Assembly (NCBI RefSeq): GCF_026991475.1
Contig: NZ_JALXBK010000047.1
Span: 62,001 to 126,000 of the forward strand
Length of the DNA stretch: 64,000 nucleotides
Direction of reading: 5' to 3'
DNA from: Sulfurimonas sp.
GTDB taxonomy: Bacteria; Campylobacterota; Campylobacteria; Campylobacterales; Sulfurimonadaceae
Shown here in pieces: positions 37,299-46,907 of the stretch; position 1 is the first letter of the stretch, and each line of letters starts with the position of its first letter. The notes under the pieces are model-generated. The model saw only the letters and a list, made by a program, of their open reading frames with translations. It made no database searches and was not told the origin of the DNA. The translations under genes were made by a program, and so were the position numbers.

Positions 37299-39035
37299 TT
37301 ATTTATTCAAAAAGCCCATAGACTTTTCACTATCAAAATTTGCATCTCTCTCTTTTCTAATTTCATCTATAAAATCTTTTAGCATAAACAGAGGTTTTTC
37401 TTTTACAGCAACTTTGTAGGCTGTGTTTTTTATGATGAGATTTATTTGCCCACCTGTGAGAGAATACTCTGCAAGTTTTTCTACATCAAAATTCTCTTCA
37501 TAAGGAGCATCTTTTGGAAGCATTTTTTCCCAAAGTTCTAATCTCTGCTCTTTATTTGGTTTTTTAAACTCTATTTTATAGTTAAATCTTCTTGAAAATG
37601 CTTTATCTATATTTTCAAGTAAATTGGTTGTTGCGATAAGCATTCCCTTAAAGTTTTCAATTTGCTCTAAAAAAATATTTTGCATTTGGTTATGCATCTG
37701 ATCAGAACCAGTGATATTCCCACTACTTCTTGCACCTAAAAACTGGTCTGCCTCATTAAGTAGTAAAATTGGTTCTGTCTTAGTTTTAGCACTCAAATCA
37801 TAAAAAGTATCGAAAATCTTACGCACATTTTTTTCACTCTCTCCCACATACATTGAAAGAATTTTAGAACAGTCAAACGCAAGAACCTGTCGTTTAAGTG
37901 ATTTTGCAAGGGAGTATGCTGTCATTGTTTTTCCCGTTCCAGCTGCACCATAAAAGATTATACGCGCATCAATACCGCTCTTTTTATCTTTTATGCCCCA
38001 CTTTACAAGACGAGAAACAACATCTTTATCTACCTGTTTCATCAAGTTTTCAAGTGTCTCTTTTGTACTCTCATTAAGAACAACATCATCCAAAGAGGTA
38101 TAGCTGTCTATAAGTTCAAATATATCTTGTTCAGCTACTAAAGCACCAAGTTTCAAACGTGTTACTTTTTTTGTTTTTTGAGGATGAATAATACTTTGAA
38201 GCACATCATCTACAATGTAAAAAGAACGACTTATGCCACCAAATGGATTGAGCATCTCCTCATAATCAATAATACCGCTACTCAAAAGGTTCGAGCCTTC
38301 TTCTAAAAGAGAGCGATTTTTTATACGTTCATAATCATCTAAAGAGATTAAATCAATAAGCGTATTCATCTCGCGCAAAGATGAGTCAGTAGAGCCATAC
38401 TCTTCACGCAATAGTGCAATGAAAATTACCTGCTCGTAGTTACTCATCTTCTTTTGTTTAAAAAATTTATCGAGTCCCAAATTTTCGGAGGTCTGTTTAA
38501 CTCTCTCCTCTATGCGTTTTTCGAGATGTTGGAGTTTGTTTTGTAGTCTGTCTATACCCAAAGAGTGTTCATGCACATTTTGACGGATGACGCTCATTTT
38601 TTGATAAAGCTCAATTCTAAAAAACTGGTCTTGGAGGTATTCAAGATGATCTGCATAGGGCTTAATGTCTGGTAAATCCAAATCAAGAGTACCATCTTGC
38701 AGTAGTTTTAAAAACGAAGGGGTAAGTCCTACCGCACTGTTTAAAAGTTCTAAGGGAGTCACCTCTGAAATTTTCACAGGAGTAAAACTCTGCTGGTGCA
38801 ACCAACCAAGTTCTAGTAAATTTTTTACCTCTTTTAGATGTTGTAAATGCTCATAATTCTCACTTTTATACAAATCTTGTAACAGCTCAAGGACAAGCAT
38901 ATCATCTTGCCCTTTCATATATTTAGCTGCAATATGGCGCAACATTTTTGCCTCATCTTTATTACATTTAAGATGTATAAAGATATCCGATTTTTCTATC
39001 TCTTTTGTTTTTAAAAAATTAACTAAAGTCTTCAA
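37299..39035 (-). CDS. AAA-family ATPase with Walker B variant
   Basis: A 578-residue cytoplasmic protein. Residues 1-350 are largely helical with a coiled-coil segment about 160-190. The AAA module starts near 345, with Walker A GAAGTGKT at 363-370, pore-loop-like SMYVGESEKNVR, Walker B ILLLNEAD at 423-430 where the usual first Asp is Asn, and a sensor and arginine-finger region ATTNLLENIDKAFSRRF. The fold and motifs resemble FtsH/p97-type unfoldases, without a protease domain. Substrate unknown. It is third in the lipase-FadL-ATPase operon, 8 bases after fadL. Confidence 0.85.
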   Translation of the reverse strand: MKTLVNFLKTKEIEKSDIFIHLKCNKDEAKMLRHIAAKYMKGQDDMLVLELLQDLYKSENYEHLQHLKEVKNLLELGWLHQQSFTPVKISEVTPLELLNSAVGLTPSFLKLLQDGTLDLDLPDIKPYADHLEYLQDQFFRIELYQKMSVIRQNVHEHSLGIDRLQNKLQHLEKRIEERVKQTSENLGLDKFFKQKKMSNYEQVIFIALLREEYGSTDSSLREMNTLIDLISLDDYERIKNRSLLEEGSNLLSSGIIDYEEMLNPFGGISRSFYIVDDVLQSIIHPQKTKKVTRLKLGALVAEQDIFELIDSYTSLDDVVLNESTKETLENLMKQVDKDVVSRLVKWGIKDKKSGIDARIIFYGAAGTGKTMTAYSLAKSLKRQVLAFDCSKILSMYVGESEKNVRKIFDTFYDLSAKTKTEPILLLNEADQFLGARSSGNITGSDQMHNQMQNIFLEQIENFKGMLIATTNLLENIDKAFSRRFNYKIEFKKPNKEQRLELWEKMLPKDAPYEENFDVEKLAEYSLTGGQINLIIKNTAYKVAVKEKPLFMLKDFIDEIRKERDANFDSEKSMGFLNK

Positions 39036-39043
39036 CTGTTTCC

Positions 39044-40243
39044 TTAAAATTTATATCCAAGTCCTGCAGACATAATCAATACATTTGAGTTTGAGAACTC
39101 ACCATTTACATCACTGTTTGTAACTTTTCTTTTATCTCTCATAGAGTAAAGTGCTGAAAAACCTACATTGAGATTTTTTGAGTATTGGTAACGCACCCCG
39201 CCAGAGACTGAAACCGAATCTGAATCAGGTAGTTCAAAACCTAGACTCTTGTTAGGTATCGGAGATTCATCTTTTACAGCACCTGCCATAAGAGTGTACC
39301 TCTTCATTTGCTGTGTTATACCCAAACGATAAACATTTGTATCTTTCCAGTCTTTTGCAATTGGGTCATCAAAATAAGGCTTCAAAATAGTCGGACTATT
39401 ACTTACATAATTAAAATCAAGATTTTTATATGCGGACCAGTTTACTCTTTCATAGACAAATTCAACTGTTGTTTGTGTTGGAAATGTATACGCTACTGCT
39501 GCATCTATAGTCGCTGGGAGAGGCACAGTTACACTTGAACCACCATCATAGACTTTCGCATTACCAATATATAATTTTGCATTTCCCTCAACTGTTAAAT
39601 CCACGTTCGATCTATATGTTAAACCTATTTCTAAGGCTTTTGTTGGTTTATATGCAAGTGCCAAATTGTAGCCCATATCAATGCTGTCTCCTGTCATATC
39701 ACGAGAAATAGCAGCTGAACTTTTAACTATACCAGTAGTGCTAACAACTCGAAAACCAACTGCAACACCAAGCTTATCATTTATTTTAAACGCAGCACTT
39801 GGATTTATCTCTATTACTTTTAGCGTAAATTCTTTAGCTTTCTCAACAGCAGGAGAATCATTCCATCTTTTGGATAGTCCACCTGGGACTACAATGCTTA
39901 AACCTACACGAGCATTATTTCCAAGTTTTTTTGAAACATAATGCAATGAGGGCAAAATAAAAGTCTCTTTTTTTGCACTTATATCCGTTGTACCATCATT
40001 AGATTTATACCTTACTGGATCAAGCCCAATATAAATCAAGTCTGCTTCAATATGTTGTTTATTTTCCATAAATACCATATTTGCAGGATTTGAATAAGCA
40101 TTCTCTGCACCATGAGAGTGTGCGACATTTGCCGCAGAGAGTGCTATTGCATTAAGTGATGTTTCTGGTATTTTGTATCCACCTCCATAAAGAGTTCCCG
40201 CAGCTACTAAAGAAAGTGTTGTTACTTTAATTATATTTTTCAT
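39044..40243 (-). CDS. FadL/TodX-type outer-membrane hydrophobe channel
   Basis: A 399-residue outer-membrane beta-barrel with a signal peptide (cleavage near residue 20). It carries the FadL N-terminal hatch pattern ALSAANVAHSHGAENAYSNPANMVFM and ends with alternating hydrophobics and a terminal Phe (MSAGLGYKF), typical of barrels. Family members pass long-chain fatty acids or hydrocarbons. Its start overlaps the stop of the upstream lipase-like gene (TAATG), so enzyme and channel are made together. Confidence 0.9.
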   Translation of the reverse strand: MKNIIKVTTLSLVAAGTLYGGGYKIPETSLNAIALSAANVAHSHGAENAYSNPANMVFMENKQHIEADLIYIGLDPVRYKSNDGTTDISAKKETFILPSLHYVSKKLGNNARVGLSIVVPGGLSKRWNDSPAVEKAKEFTLKVIEINPSAAFKINDKLGVAVGFRVVSTTGIVKSSAAISRDMTGDSIDMGYNLALAYKPTKALEIGLTYRSNVDLTVEGNAKLYIGNAKVYDGGSSVTVPLPATIDAAVAYTFPTQTTVEFVYERVNWSAYKNLDFNYVSNSPTILKPYFDDPIAKDWKDTNVYRLGITQQMKRYTLMAGAVKDESPIPNKSLGFELPDSDSVSVSGGVRYQYSKNLNVGFSALYSMRDKRKVTNSDVNGEFSNSNVLIMSAGLGYKF

Positions 40244-41592
40244 TATATATCTCCATTTCTAATCTCAGCAAACCATTTTACTGCAGTTGCATAAGCTGCG
40301 GGCACACAATTTACATGAACAAAAGGATGTGTTGCATCTTTCTGTTGAGATAATATTCCAGTTGGAATAGGCGTAAGAGTTACATCTGCACCGTTGGCTT
40401 TAAATTTATTGTATATATCATTAGATTCACTAAAAGGAATAATATCATCATCAACACACTGAATAAAGTTCATTTTACTTCTTGGTGTCCAATTATCAAG
40501 ATTGTTTTCAGCAAACTTTTGTCTCATAATATTATTTTGATTATTTTGATAATCAGAAATGAAGCTGTCTTTAAAAAGTTCATTTGTTGCATGGGTATAA
40601 AATCCATAATCTCCATTAGCAGGGTCTGCTAAGCCAAGTATAGTATGAATAGGTACTGTATCGTACTGTCCACTAAACGCTAATTGAAACTGAGCTAAAG
40701 ATGGAATTGCAATATCACTTAGATTAACATCATTATAGTAATGAGTATAAGAATAAGCTAAATCAGCCAAAAACGCAGGATACGCCATTGCTTGTGTTGC
40801 ATTTAAATCAACATCAGCCAATGCTTCAACATTATATGGACCAGCCATAGGAGCAACACCCATTAAATTAACTTTATCTGAGAAGTTCTTTTCAACATCC
40901 TCAGCCATAGCAAGAGCATTATATCCACCCTCAGAGTAACCAGAAATATAGAGTTGATAATTCAATACTACATTTGTATTTTTCATATATGTCATACTAG
41001 CTTTTAGCATATCTACTGCTTCTCTTGCTGCCGCTTTTTTCAATATATATGGATGTACCGTTGTATTTGAATCACCAAAACCAATATAATCTGGATAAAT
41101 TGCTGCAAATCCAGCATACCCTGTCATTAAAACTGCTTGAGTATAATCGGGTAAGCCATTTGAAACTTCTGTATTACTTGGAGCTTCAGAATCTGCAAAA
41201 ATCGTTCCATGATTATTACAAAGCATTGAAACAGAAAACGGTTGTTTTCCTTGTGAAAGACGATACTGTTGGTACTGAGCTGTAGCAGTTGGAATAACTA
41301 ACAGACCTGAAGCAACTGCTGGTTTATCATCTTGACCAACTGTTTTATAACTAATTTTGATTGCTTTATATCCAAAAGCATTTAGTGCATTTGGATCTAT
41401 TTTATCATGAATTACTTGCAACATTGTTGAGGCATTAATATCATCAATGACTGTTGCTTTTACTAGATTATTAAGATCCCCACTAACACTGTCTGTTCCA
41501 TCATTCCCACTAACCCCACATGCACTCATAAAGCCTATAAGTGATAAAGAGACAGCATATACCGCACTTTTTTTTAGATACATTTTTAACAA
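40243..41592 (-). CDS. Lipase-like alpha/beta-hydrolase lipoprotein
   Basis: A 449-residue protein with a lipoprotein signal (FMSAC, Cys25). It has the nucleophile elbow GYSEG (Ser220), an oxyanion-type loop near NNHGT, a downstream acid candidate in CVDDDIIPF and a His in HPFVHVNC. This fits secretory lipases and esterases of the alpha/beta-hydrolase fold. It is probably anchored at the cell surface or outer membrane and releases acyl chains that the FadL-type channel next door could import. Substrate not known. Confidence 0.82.
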   Translation of the reverse strand: MLKMYLKKSAVYAVSLSLIGFMSACGVSGNDGTDSVSGDLNNLVKATVIDDINASTMLQVIHDKIDPNALNAFGYKAIKISYKTVGQDDKPAVASGLLVIPTATAQYQQYRLSQGKQPFSVSMLCNNHGTIFADSEAPSNTEVSNGLPDYTQAVLMTGYAGFAAIYPDYIGFGDSNTTVHPYILKKAAAREAVDMLKASMTYMKNTNVVLNYQLYISGYSEGGYNALAMAEDVEKNFSDKVNLMGVAPMAGPYNVEALADVDLNATQAMAYPAFLADLAYSYTHYYNDVNLSDIAIPSLAQFQLAFSGQYDTVPIHTILGLADPANGDYGFYTHATNELFKDSFISDYQNNQNNIMRQKFAENNLDNWTPRSKMNFIQCVDDDIIPFSESNDIYNKFKANGADVTLTPIPTGILSQQKDATHPFVHVNCVPAAYATAVKWFAEIRNGDI

Positions 41593-41644
41593 AATTTAAC
41601 TCCCCTTATAAAAATATACTCATATTGTAACGAAAATTTTTATG

Positions 41645-42541
41645 TTACTCCATAAAAGAGTAAAGCATCTCTATCTCTTCTTTCCAAATTGTCTCATCAA
41701 TCGTCTCTAAAATAAGTGGAATATCATCCATTCGCTCATCATTCATAATAAACTTAAACGCATCAATTCCTATTTCACCCTTTCCAAGTGAGTGGTGTCT
41801 GTCCACGTGCGAGCCAAGTGGTGGCTTAGAGTCATTAATGTGCATTCCACTCAAATACTCAAAACCTATAATCTCTCCAAACGCAGCCCATGTTTTGTCA
41901 TACGCTTCGCGGGTTCTTATATCATACCCTGCTGTAAACATATGACAAGTGTCAATGCAGACACCTACACGACTTTTATCTTCTACTTTGTCGATGATAT
42001 GCGCAATATGCTCAAACTTCCAGCCAAGGTTACTCCCCTGCCCTGCAGTGTTTTCAATGACTGCTTTAACATTTTTTGTCTTATCAAGTGCAATATTTAT
42101 AGACTCTGCGATAACATCAAGGCATACATCTTCTATGGGTTGCATCACATCGGGGTTCTCTTTATCTTTTTTAGCCACTTTTGCCAAGTGACTCCCTGGA
42201 TGAAAATTAAGTCTGTCAAGCCCCAGCAAATCACAACGCTCTAGTTCATCTATAAACGCAGCTCTTGATTTTTCCAGCTTTTCAACTTCAGGATGTCCAA
42301 GATTTATAAGGTAGCTATCGTGAGGTAACACATGTTTGGGTAAAATACCACTTGCATCAAGTGCTTTTTTAAACTTATCTATCGTCTCAGCATCAAGCGG
42401 CTTTGCCACCCATTGTCTTTGATTTTTTGTAAAAAGGGCAAATGCACGTGCTCCAATTTTTTCTGCGTTTAGGGGAGCATTATAAACACCACCACTTGCA
42501 CTTACATGTGCACCTACAAATTTTTTCATTTTAGTAGCCAT
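41645..42541 (-). CDS. nfo: Endonuclease IV (apurinic/apyrimidinic)
   Basis: A 298-residue TIM-barrel DNA repair enzyme. Seen are [10 protein letters not shown] at the start, [41 protein letters not shown] and [10 protein letters not shown], the zinc ligands and signatures of the AP endonuclease family 2. The ATG at 42541 has AAAGGA 6 bases upstream; MKKF four codons later is an alternative. It overlaps the lipoprotein gene by 11 bases. Confidence 0.96.
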   Translation of the reverse strand: MATKMKKFVGAHVSASGGVYNAPLNAEKIGARAFALFTKNQRQWVAKPLDAETIDKFKKALDASGILPKHVLPHDSYLINLGHPEVEKLEKSRAAFIDELERCDLLGLDRLNFHPGSHLAKVAKKDKENPDVMQPIEDVCLDVIAESINIALDKTKNVKAVIENTAGQGSNLGWKFEHIAHIIDKVEDKSRVGVCIDTCHMFTAGYDIRTREAYDKTWAAFGEIIGFEYLSGMHINDSKPPLGSHVDRHHSLGKGEIGIDAFKFIMNDERMDDIPLILETIDETIWKEEIEMLYSFME

Positions 42542-43004
42542 TTGGTTCCTTTATTTTTATAATAATATGATTTTTTCTATCTTTAAAAAAACTCTCATGA
42601 GCATTGACTCTATATTTTATATCGACACTCTTATTTTTTATAATTTGCGTAAATCCATCATCCGATTTATGCTGATTTTTTTTATCGTAAATTGCATGAC
42701 CCAGTATAATATTTTGCAAAATATCATTAGGATAGGAGGCGTTTAGGTACTCTTTGTTAAAGCTGTGTTTACTCATACAACCATCTTGCACACAAATCAT
42801 TCTATTGATGTCAATTTTTTGAAAAACATGCCCTGCTTCAAAAAGCTCAAGCTCAATAGCATCATCTGTATGCCTAACATATCCTATATCTGAAAATTTA
42901 ATTTTGGGAGATTTTATAGTGACGATTTTTGCTTCACTATACTCGTAATTTTTTATGCTGCATCCAGCGAAAAAAATTACGAGAAGAGGGAGTAAGTATT
43001 TCAA
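42531..43004 (-). CDS. Small lipoprotein of unknown function
   Basis: A 157-residue protein with a lipoprotein signal ([15 protein letters not shown], Cys15). The mature part is mixed charged with a cysteine pair in [10 protein letters not shown] (near residues 91-96). No family recognised. It lies between a 52-residue cysteine-rich protein and nfo on the same strand. Confidence 0.72.
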   Translation of the reverse strand: MKYLLPLLVIFFAGCSIKNYEYSEAKIVTIKSPKIKFSDIGYVRHTDDAIELELFEAGHVFQKIDINRMICVQDGCMSKHSFNKEYLNASYPNDILQNIILGHAIYDKKNQHKSDDGFTQIIKNKSVDIKYRVNAHESFFKDRKNHIIIKIKEPNGY

Positions 43005-43011
43005 AAGTTAC

Positions 43012-43170
43012 TTATTTTTGTAAAAACTTACCACATTTCTTTTCAGCTGTACCGCCAAATGTTTTTATTTCAACTGCTGTGCCATTTTTAGCAATCACTT
43101 GTCTTTTACACTCATCTTTTGCTATACAATCTGGATTCTCACATCCAATATTTTCTGGTACTTGTGCCAT
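43012..43170 (-). CDS. Small cysteine-containing protein
   Basis: I choose the ATG at 43170 (ribosome-binding sequence AAGGA about 9 bases before) giving 52 residues; the longer frame would run into dinB. The four cysteines are C10 and C15 (GCENPDC), C21 (DECKRQ) and C46 (KKCGKF). The spacing could hold a metal ion. Function unknown. It is divergent from the DNA polymerase gene. Confidence 0.6.
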   Translation of the reverse strand: MAQVPENIGCENPDCIAKDECKRQVIAKNGTAVEIKTFGGTAEKKCGKFLQK

Positions 43171-43267
43171 TTTTTCTATCCTTAGAATTTTTTTTGCAAT
43201 TATAGTCAAATTTTGGCAATATGCAATAAATTTTATAATTATAAAATATCTATTATAAACTTCTGTT

Positions 43268-44539
43268 ATGAAAATACATATTGATATAGACTGTTTTTTT
43301 GTCAGTGCCACACGAATTTCACATCCTGAACTTGAACACAAGCCAGTTGCCATCGGTGGAAGGAGTGATACAAAAATATTTACTAAAGAGGCAAAGAATC
43401 AGACAGTAAACTTTGAAAATTCTGGTAGTTTTGTACCCACTTTTTATAAAACTTATGAAAGTAAAGATGATGATATAGCTGCGTTTAAAGATGCCGACGG
43501 TCGTGTTCGCGGCATACTTACAACCTCTAGTTACGAAGCAAGAGCCTACGGTATAAAAACTGCTATGAGCATACGAGAAGCACTGCAACTCTGCCCTGCA
43601 CTTATTATAAAAGCACCAAATATGTCACTCTATCAAAAACTCTCACACCAGTTACATGATTTTTTGGCACTCAAAATTCCACTTATAGAACAAGCCAGCA
43701 TAGATGAATTTTACGGAGATTTAAGCGGCTGGATAGAAGATGAAGATATTCCTCACTTTATTGACAATCTACGCCATGAAATAAAAAAAGAGCTCAATCT
43801 CCCTGTCTCCATCGGTGCAGCAAAAACTCGATACATTGCAAAACTTGCCACCACTTATGCCAAACCATTTGGATGCAAAACCATTTATGAATGGGAGTTT
43901 GATGAATTTGTTAACCCTATAAAGGTAGAAGATTTTGCAGGCATTGGGCGCAATATGCGAACAAAGCTAAACGCAGTACAAATAAAAACACTCGGTGCAC
44001 TGCGTTTAAGACGAGGTACACTTGAGTCGTGGGGACCTTATGCTACAGAACTTTACAAAAGAGTAAATGGTGAAAGTGACGCTCCTATTCAAACGCAGCA
44101 TAAACGCAAGTCCATAGGTATTTCACGAACATTTGACCCCATTTTTGACAGAAATGAGCTAAAACGAAGAGTGCATGTTCTTGCACGACACCTAAGTTTC
44201 GCTATTTTTAAACTTGATGTTATTCCTACTGTTTTTCACCTCAGCATTCATTACGAAATGAATCAAAAATCATATATCAATATATCAAAAGCAGAAATTT
44301 TTACTGAAAAGAAGTTTGACATGCTTTGTTTAAAAATGTTTCATAAAGCAGATACACAAAAGAGGTTACATATGATTCGCCTGAGCATAAACTGCTCAAG
44401 CTTTACGAGAGACTCACATAAAGAACTCTCTCTTATAGGTTTTGAAGAGGAAAAAAAGATGCAAACTCTAAGCAAGTCTACACAAGAACTACGCCAAAAA
44501 TATGGCATAGATACTTTGAAATTTGCTAGTGAACTCTAA
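43268..44539 (+). CDS. dinB: Y-family DNA polymerase IV-like
   Basis: A 423-residue translesion polymerase. The palm residues are present: DID at residues 6-8 (IDIDCFFVS) and SIDE at 144-147. RGILTTSSYEARAYGIKTAM matches the finger motif but is pushed back by about 45 residues between VAIGG (27-31) and this motif, an insertion compared with the usual DinB. HhH and little-finger regions follow (DFAGIGRNMRTKLN; KSIGISRTF). Its stop overlaps the convergent porin stop by 4 bases (CTAA). Confidence 0.9.
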   Translation: MKIHIDIDCFFVSATRISHPELEHKPVAIGGRSDTKIFTKEAKNQTVNFENSGSFVPTFYKTYESKDDDIAAFKDADGRVRGILTTSSYEARAYGIKTAMSIREALQLCPALIIKAPNMSLYQKLSHQLHDFLALKIPLIEQASIDEFYGDLSGWIEDEDIPHFIDNLRHEIKKELNLPVSIGAAKTRYIAKLATTYAKPFGCKTIYEWEFDEFVNPIKVEDFAGIGRNMRTKLNAVQIKTLGALRLRRGTLESWGPYATELYKRVNGESDAPIQTQHKRKSIGISRTFDPIFDRNELKRRVHVLARHLSFAIFKLDVIPTVFHLSIHYEMNQKSYINISKAEIFTEKKFDMLCLKMFHKADTQKRLHMIRLSINCSSFTRDSHKELSLIGFEEEKKMQTLSKSTQELRQKYGIDTLKFASEL

Positions 44540-45867
44540 AATTTAATAGTTCCCTGAATAGAAAGAAGATTTCCCATATGGTCAAGCACTTTTGCTACTT
44601 TTGGATTAGTGCTTCTAGGAGCAGTTAAATCTCTAAATGCATAGTTCACATCAATTCTATTAGGACCTTTAAAGTGATAAGACATACCAACCGTGGTTGT
44701 TTTGAAATCTCGCTCACCCTCTTTTGAATTTGTCAAACGATTAAGATAATCATAACGAGCTAAGAGTTCCACTTTTTTAGGTAGTACATAATACTGTGCA
44801 CTTACAAAGCCACCATCAGCTTCATTTTTACTCTCTGCAGCAATTTGATACTGCCAATCATCACTAAACGCAGAAGAATCCGCATCTTTTGCACCATTAT
44901 AAATCATACCTTTTGCTTTGATATATTCTACATCCACACGAAGTCCATTATGAAAATAATCAACACCCGCACCATATCTTGTACGATCATAATTCGTATT
45001 GTTTAATCTTCTTTTACCATCTTGATACCAAGCATACACTTTTACAGATTGTGTGTAGTAGCCTTTACCTTTACCAAATAGATACTCACTCGCAAGATAA
45101 CCATAATATGTCATACTACCTGAAGCATTTTTAGAACTTAGTCCCGTACCATTACCTGCCATACCTGCAACACTCACAGTAATATTTTTTCTAATATGTG
45201 TCGTATTAAAGAGTTCTACACCACGGTCACGATATGCTCCAACTGATTGATCTGTATCTCCTTGATAAATGCCAGGAGAGACTTCTGTCGCATTATTCGG
45301 GAGAAAACGCTCAAGAAGCAGTTGATTTCCTGCAGTTGAGAAGTTACGATACTCTGACGCAAAAACAGCACGCATACCCTCTTCACTACCAGGGTACTTA
45401 AACTGTCCTGCTCTTACATGCACATAAGGAATACCATTGTATGTAATGGATGCATCAGTCAAATAGTTATGTGTAGGATGTCCAGCAGGTTCTGTAACAC
45501 CATCTTCACCAAACTCTGTCATAAAAAAGTAATCAAGTTGATTATTTTTATCAACCATTCCACGAACAGCTAAACGGGCACGATTTATTTCAAAACCAGA
45601 TTGATGATCTAAACTTGGAGCCAACATAACAAAAGGTGTTTTATTCGTCCCTGCCTTATCTAAGATTGTCCCATAATCTTTTTGATACCCAGCTTGAATA
45701 AATCCCCAAAAATGTGGCTTATTATTATGATTTGCTACTTTCTTGCCATCTTTTTTTACAAAAGATGGTTGTGTCCCTGCAATACTGAGCCAATCGGCTG
45801 CATTCAATCCCATTGAAAGAACTGATACACTTATGAGTGATAAAACTATTTTATTTTGAATTTGCAT
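44536..45867 (-). CDS. Outer-membrane porin, OprO/OprP-like
   Basis: A 443-residue beta-barrel with a signal peptide cleaved near residue 23 (GLNAADW). GFEINRARLAVRGMVDKNNQLDYFFMTEFGEDG resembles the N-terminal strands of phosphate-selective-type porins; the protein ends in Phe (IQGTIKF). It follows the cytochrome gene by 10 bases and is probably in the same transcript. Substrate not determinable; an anion such as a sulfur oxyanion is a guess from context. Confidence 0.82.
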   Translation of the reverse strand: MQIQNKIVLSLISVSVLSMGLNAADWLSIAGTQPSFVKKDGKKVANHNNKPHFWGFIQAGYQKDYGTILDKAGTNKTPFVMLAPSLDHQSGFEINRARLAVRGMVDKNNQLDYFFMTEFGEDGVTEPAGHPTHNYLTDASITYNGIPYVHVRAGQFKYPGSEEGMRAVFASEYRNFSTAGNQLLLERFLPNNATEVSPGIYQGDTDQSVGAYRDRGVELFNTTHIRKNITVSVAGMAGNGTGLSSKNASGSMTYYGYLASEYLFGKGKGYYTQSVKVYAWYQDGKRRLNNTNYDRTRYGAGVDYFHNGLRVDVEYIKAKGMIYNGAKDADSSAFSDDWQYQIAAESKNEADGGFVSAQYYVLPKKVELLARYDYLNRLTNSKEGERDFKTTTVGMSYHFKGPNRIDVNYAFRDLTAPRSTNPKVAKVLDHMGNLLSIQGTIKF

Positions 45868-45877
45868 TGTATTTCCC

Positions 45878-46837
45878 TTATTTTATTTTATGGTCGCCAC
45901 GAATTTTGTCTACATTAAGACCAAATTGTTTAAAGTTACTACGCACTGAATGTTTTTCATGTAAAACTTTTGAATTGTAATGCCCCATTTTACTCGCAGG
46001 ATAAAGTGCTTTTCGTAAATCAAAATCAGCATGCGGTTGTGCATTTACATAGAGCATAATATCTGCTGCTTCTTGATCTTTAAGTGTTTTACCTTGACCA
46101 AGTGGCATATTTGATTGTACCCATGCAGCACCTTTATTGAGTTTACTCATACCTGCACCAGTATTGTATGCAAGCCATTTTCCATTTTTTTGACCCCAAA
46201 GTGGTGGGAATGTTCCCATACCTGCACCATCTGCACCGTGACACATTGCACATTTAGCTTCATAAAGTTTTTTACCATTCACATAGTTTGCATGTGTCGC
46301 ACGTTTTTGAATTTTTGCAAAATGTTTCGCACCATGCATCCATCTCTCAGAATTTAACGGGCTACAAGGCATTTTTGCATTCATTTTCATAGGCATACCT
46401 TCTGAAAGCCAAGTAACATATGCTGCCATTGCTACAGATGCTTTTGTATCAACAATAGGACGTTTTCCATTCATACTACGCATAAAACAGTTGTTGATTC
46501 TGTCTTGTAGTGTCTGTACAGATTTTTCTCTTTTAGAGTATGCTGGAAAAGCAGTTGCCGTCCCTATAAAAGTAGCAATTCCCGGTGCAGTACCAGGCTT
46601 TCCATCACTCCCACGTATATGACAACTAATACATTGTAGTTTATCACCTACCATATCTTTTGTAAGTGGATGCGTATTTGTATGCATCAAAATATCTTCA
46701 CCAAGTTTTACCATCTTGCCAACTTCGCCAGCAGGATATGTTTTTGGTGCAGCTGTAGGCGTTGCTGCCATAGCGTTTGAGCCTATGATTAAAAGCGCTG
46801 CAGCACTCACGGAATATTTTAGTAAATTAGTTTTCAT
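45878..46837 (-). CDS. TsdA-like dihaem cytochrome c (thiosulfate dehydrogenase / tetrathionate reductase type)
   Basis: A 319-residue periplasmic protein (signal cleaved after NAMA). Haem sites are CISCH (69-73) and CAMCH (196-200). Between them NNCFMRSMNGKRP, with C117, matches the TsdA region where a Cys is the distal ligand of the first haem. MGTFPPLWG after haem 2 is typical of the second domain. TsdA enzymes interconvert thiosulfate and tetrathionate. Upstream is a ribosome-binding sequence AAAAAAGGAGAAC and a candidate response-regulator operator. TsdA is well supported as a family; direction of catalysis is not. Confidence 0.82.
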   Translation of the reverse strand: MKTNLLKYSVSAAALLIIGSNAMAATPTAAPKTYPAGEVGKMVKLGEDILMHTNTHPLTKDMVGDKLQCISCHIRGSDGKPGTAPGIATFIGTATAFPAYSKREKSVQTLQDRINNCFMRSMNGKRPIVDTKASVAMAAYVTWLSEGMPMKMNAKMPCSPLNSERWMHGAKHFAKIQKRATHANYVNGKKLYEAKCAMCHGADGAGMGTFPPLWGQKNGKWLAYNTGAGMSKLNKGAAWVQSNMPLGQGKTLKDQEAADIMLYVNAQPHADFDLRKALYPASKMGHYNSKVLHEKHSVRSNFKQFGLNVDKIRGDHKIK

Positions 46838-46876
46838 TTCGTTCTCCTTTTTTCATCTACAACATACTAACAATAG

Positions 46877-46900
46877 CTGCGTAACTTTTGCGTAAGTAAA
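46877..46900 (-). promoter_or_regulatory. Candidate OmpR-family operator upstream of the TsdA-like gene
   Basis: On the minus strand, TTACGCAAAAGTTACGCAGC contains TTACGCA twice at an 11-base period, the arrangement bound by dimers of OmpR/PhoB-type regulators. It sits about 41-60 bases before the cytochrome ATG, just upstream of a possible -10 (TATGTT). The OmpR-family regulator is encoded two genes upstream. Confidence 0.5.
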
Positions 46901-46907
46901 AAAAGAG

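Noticed and set aside
43171..43353. Longer version of the 52-residue cysteine protein
   Set aside because: It would extend through the divergent promoter region and into dinB by 86 bases; the ATG at 43170 has a ribosome-binding sequence.
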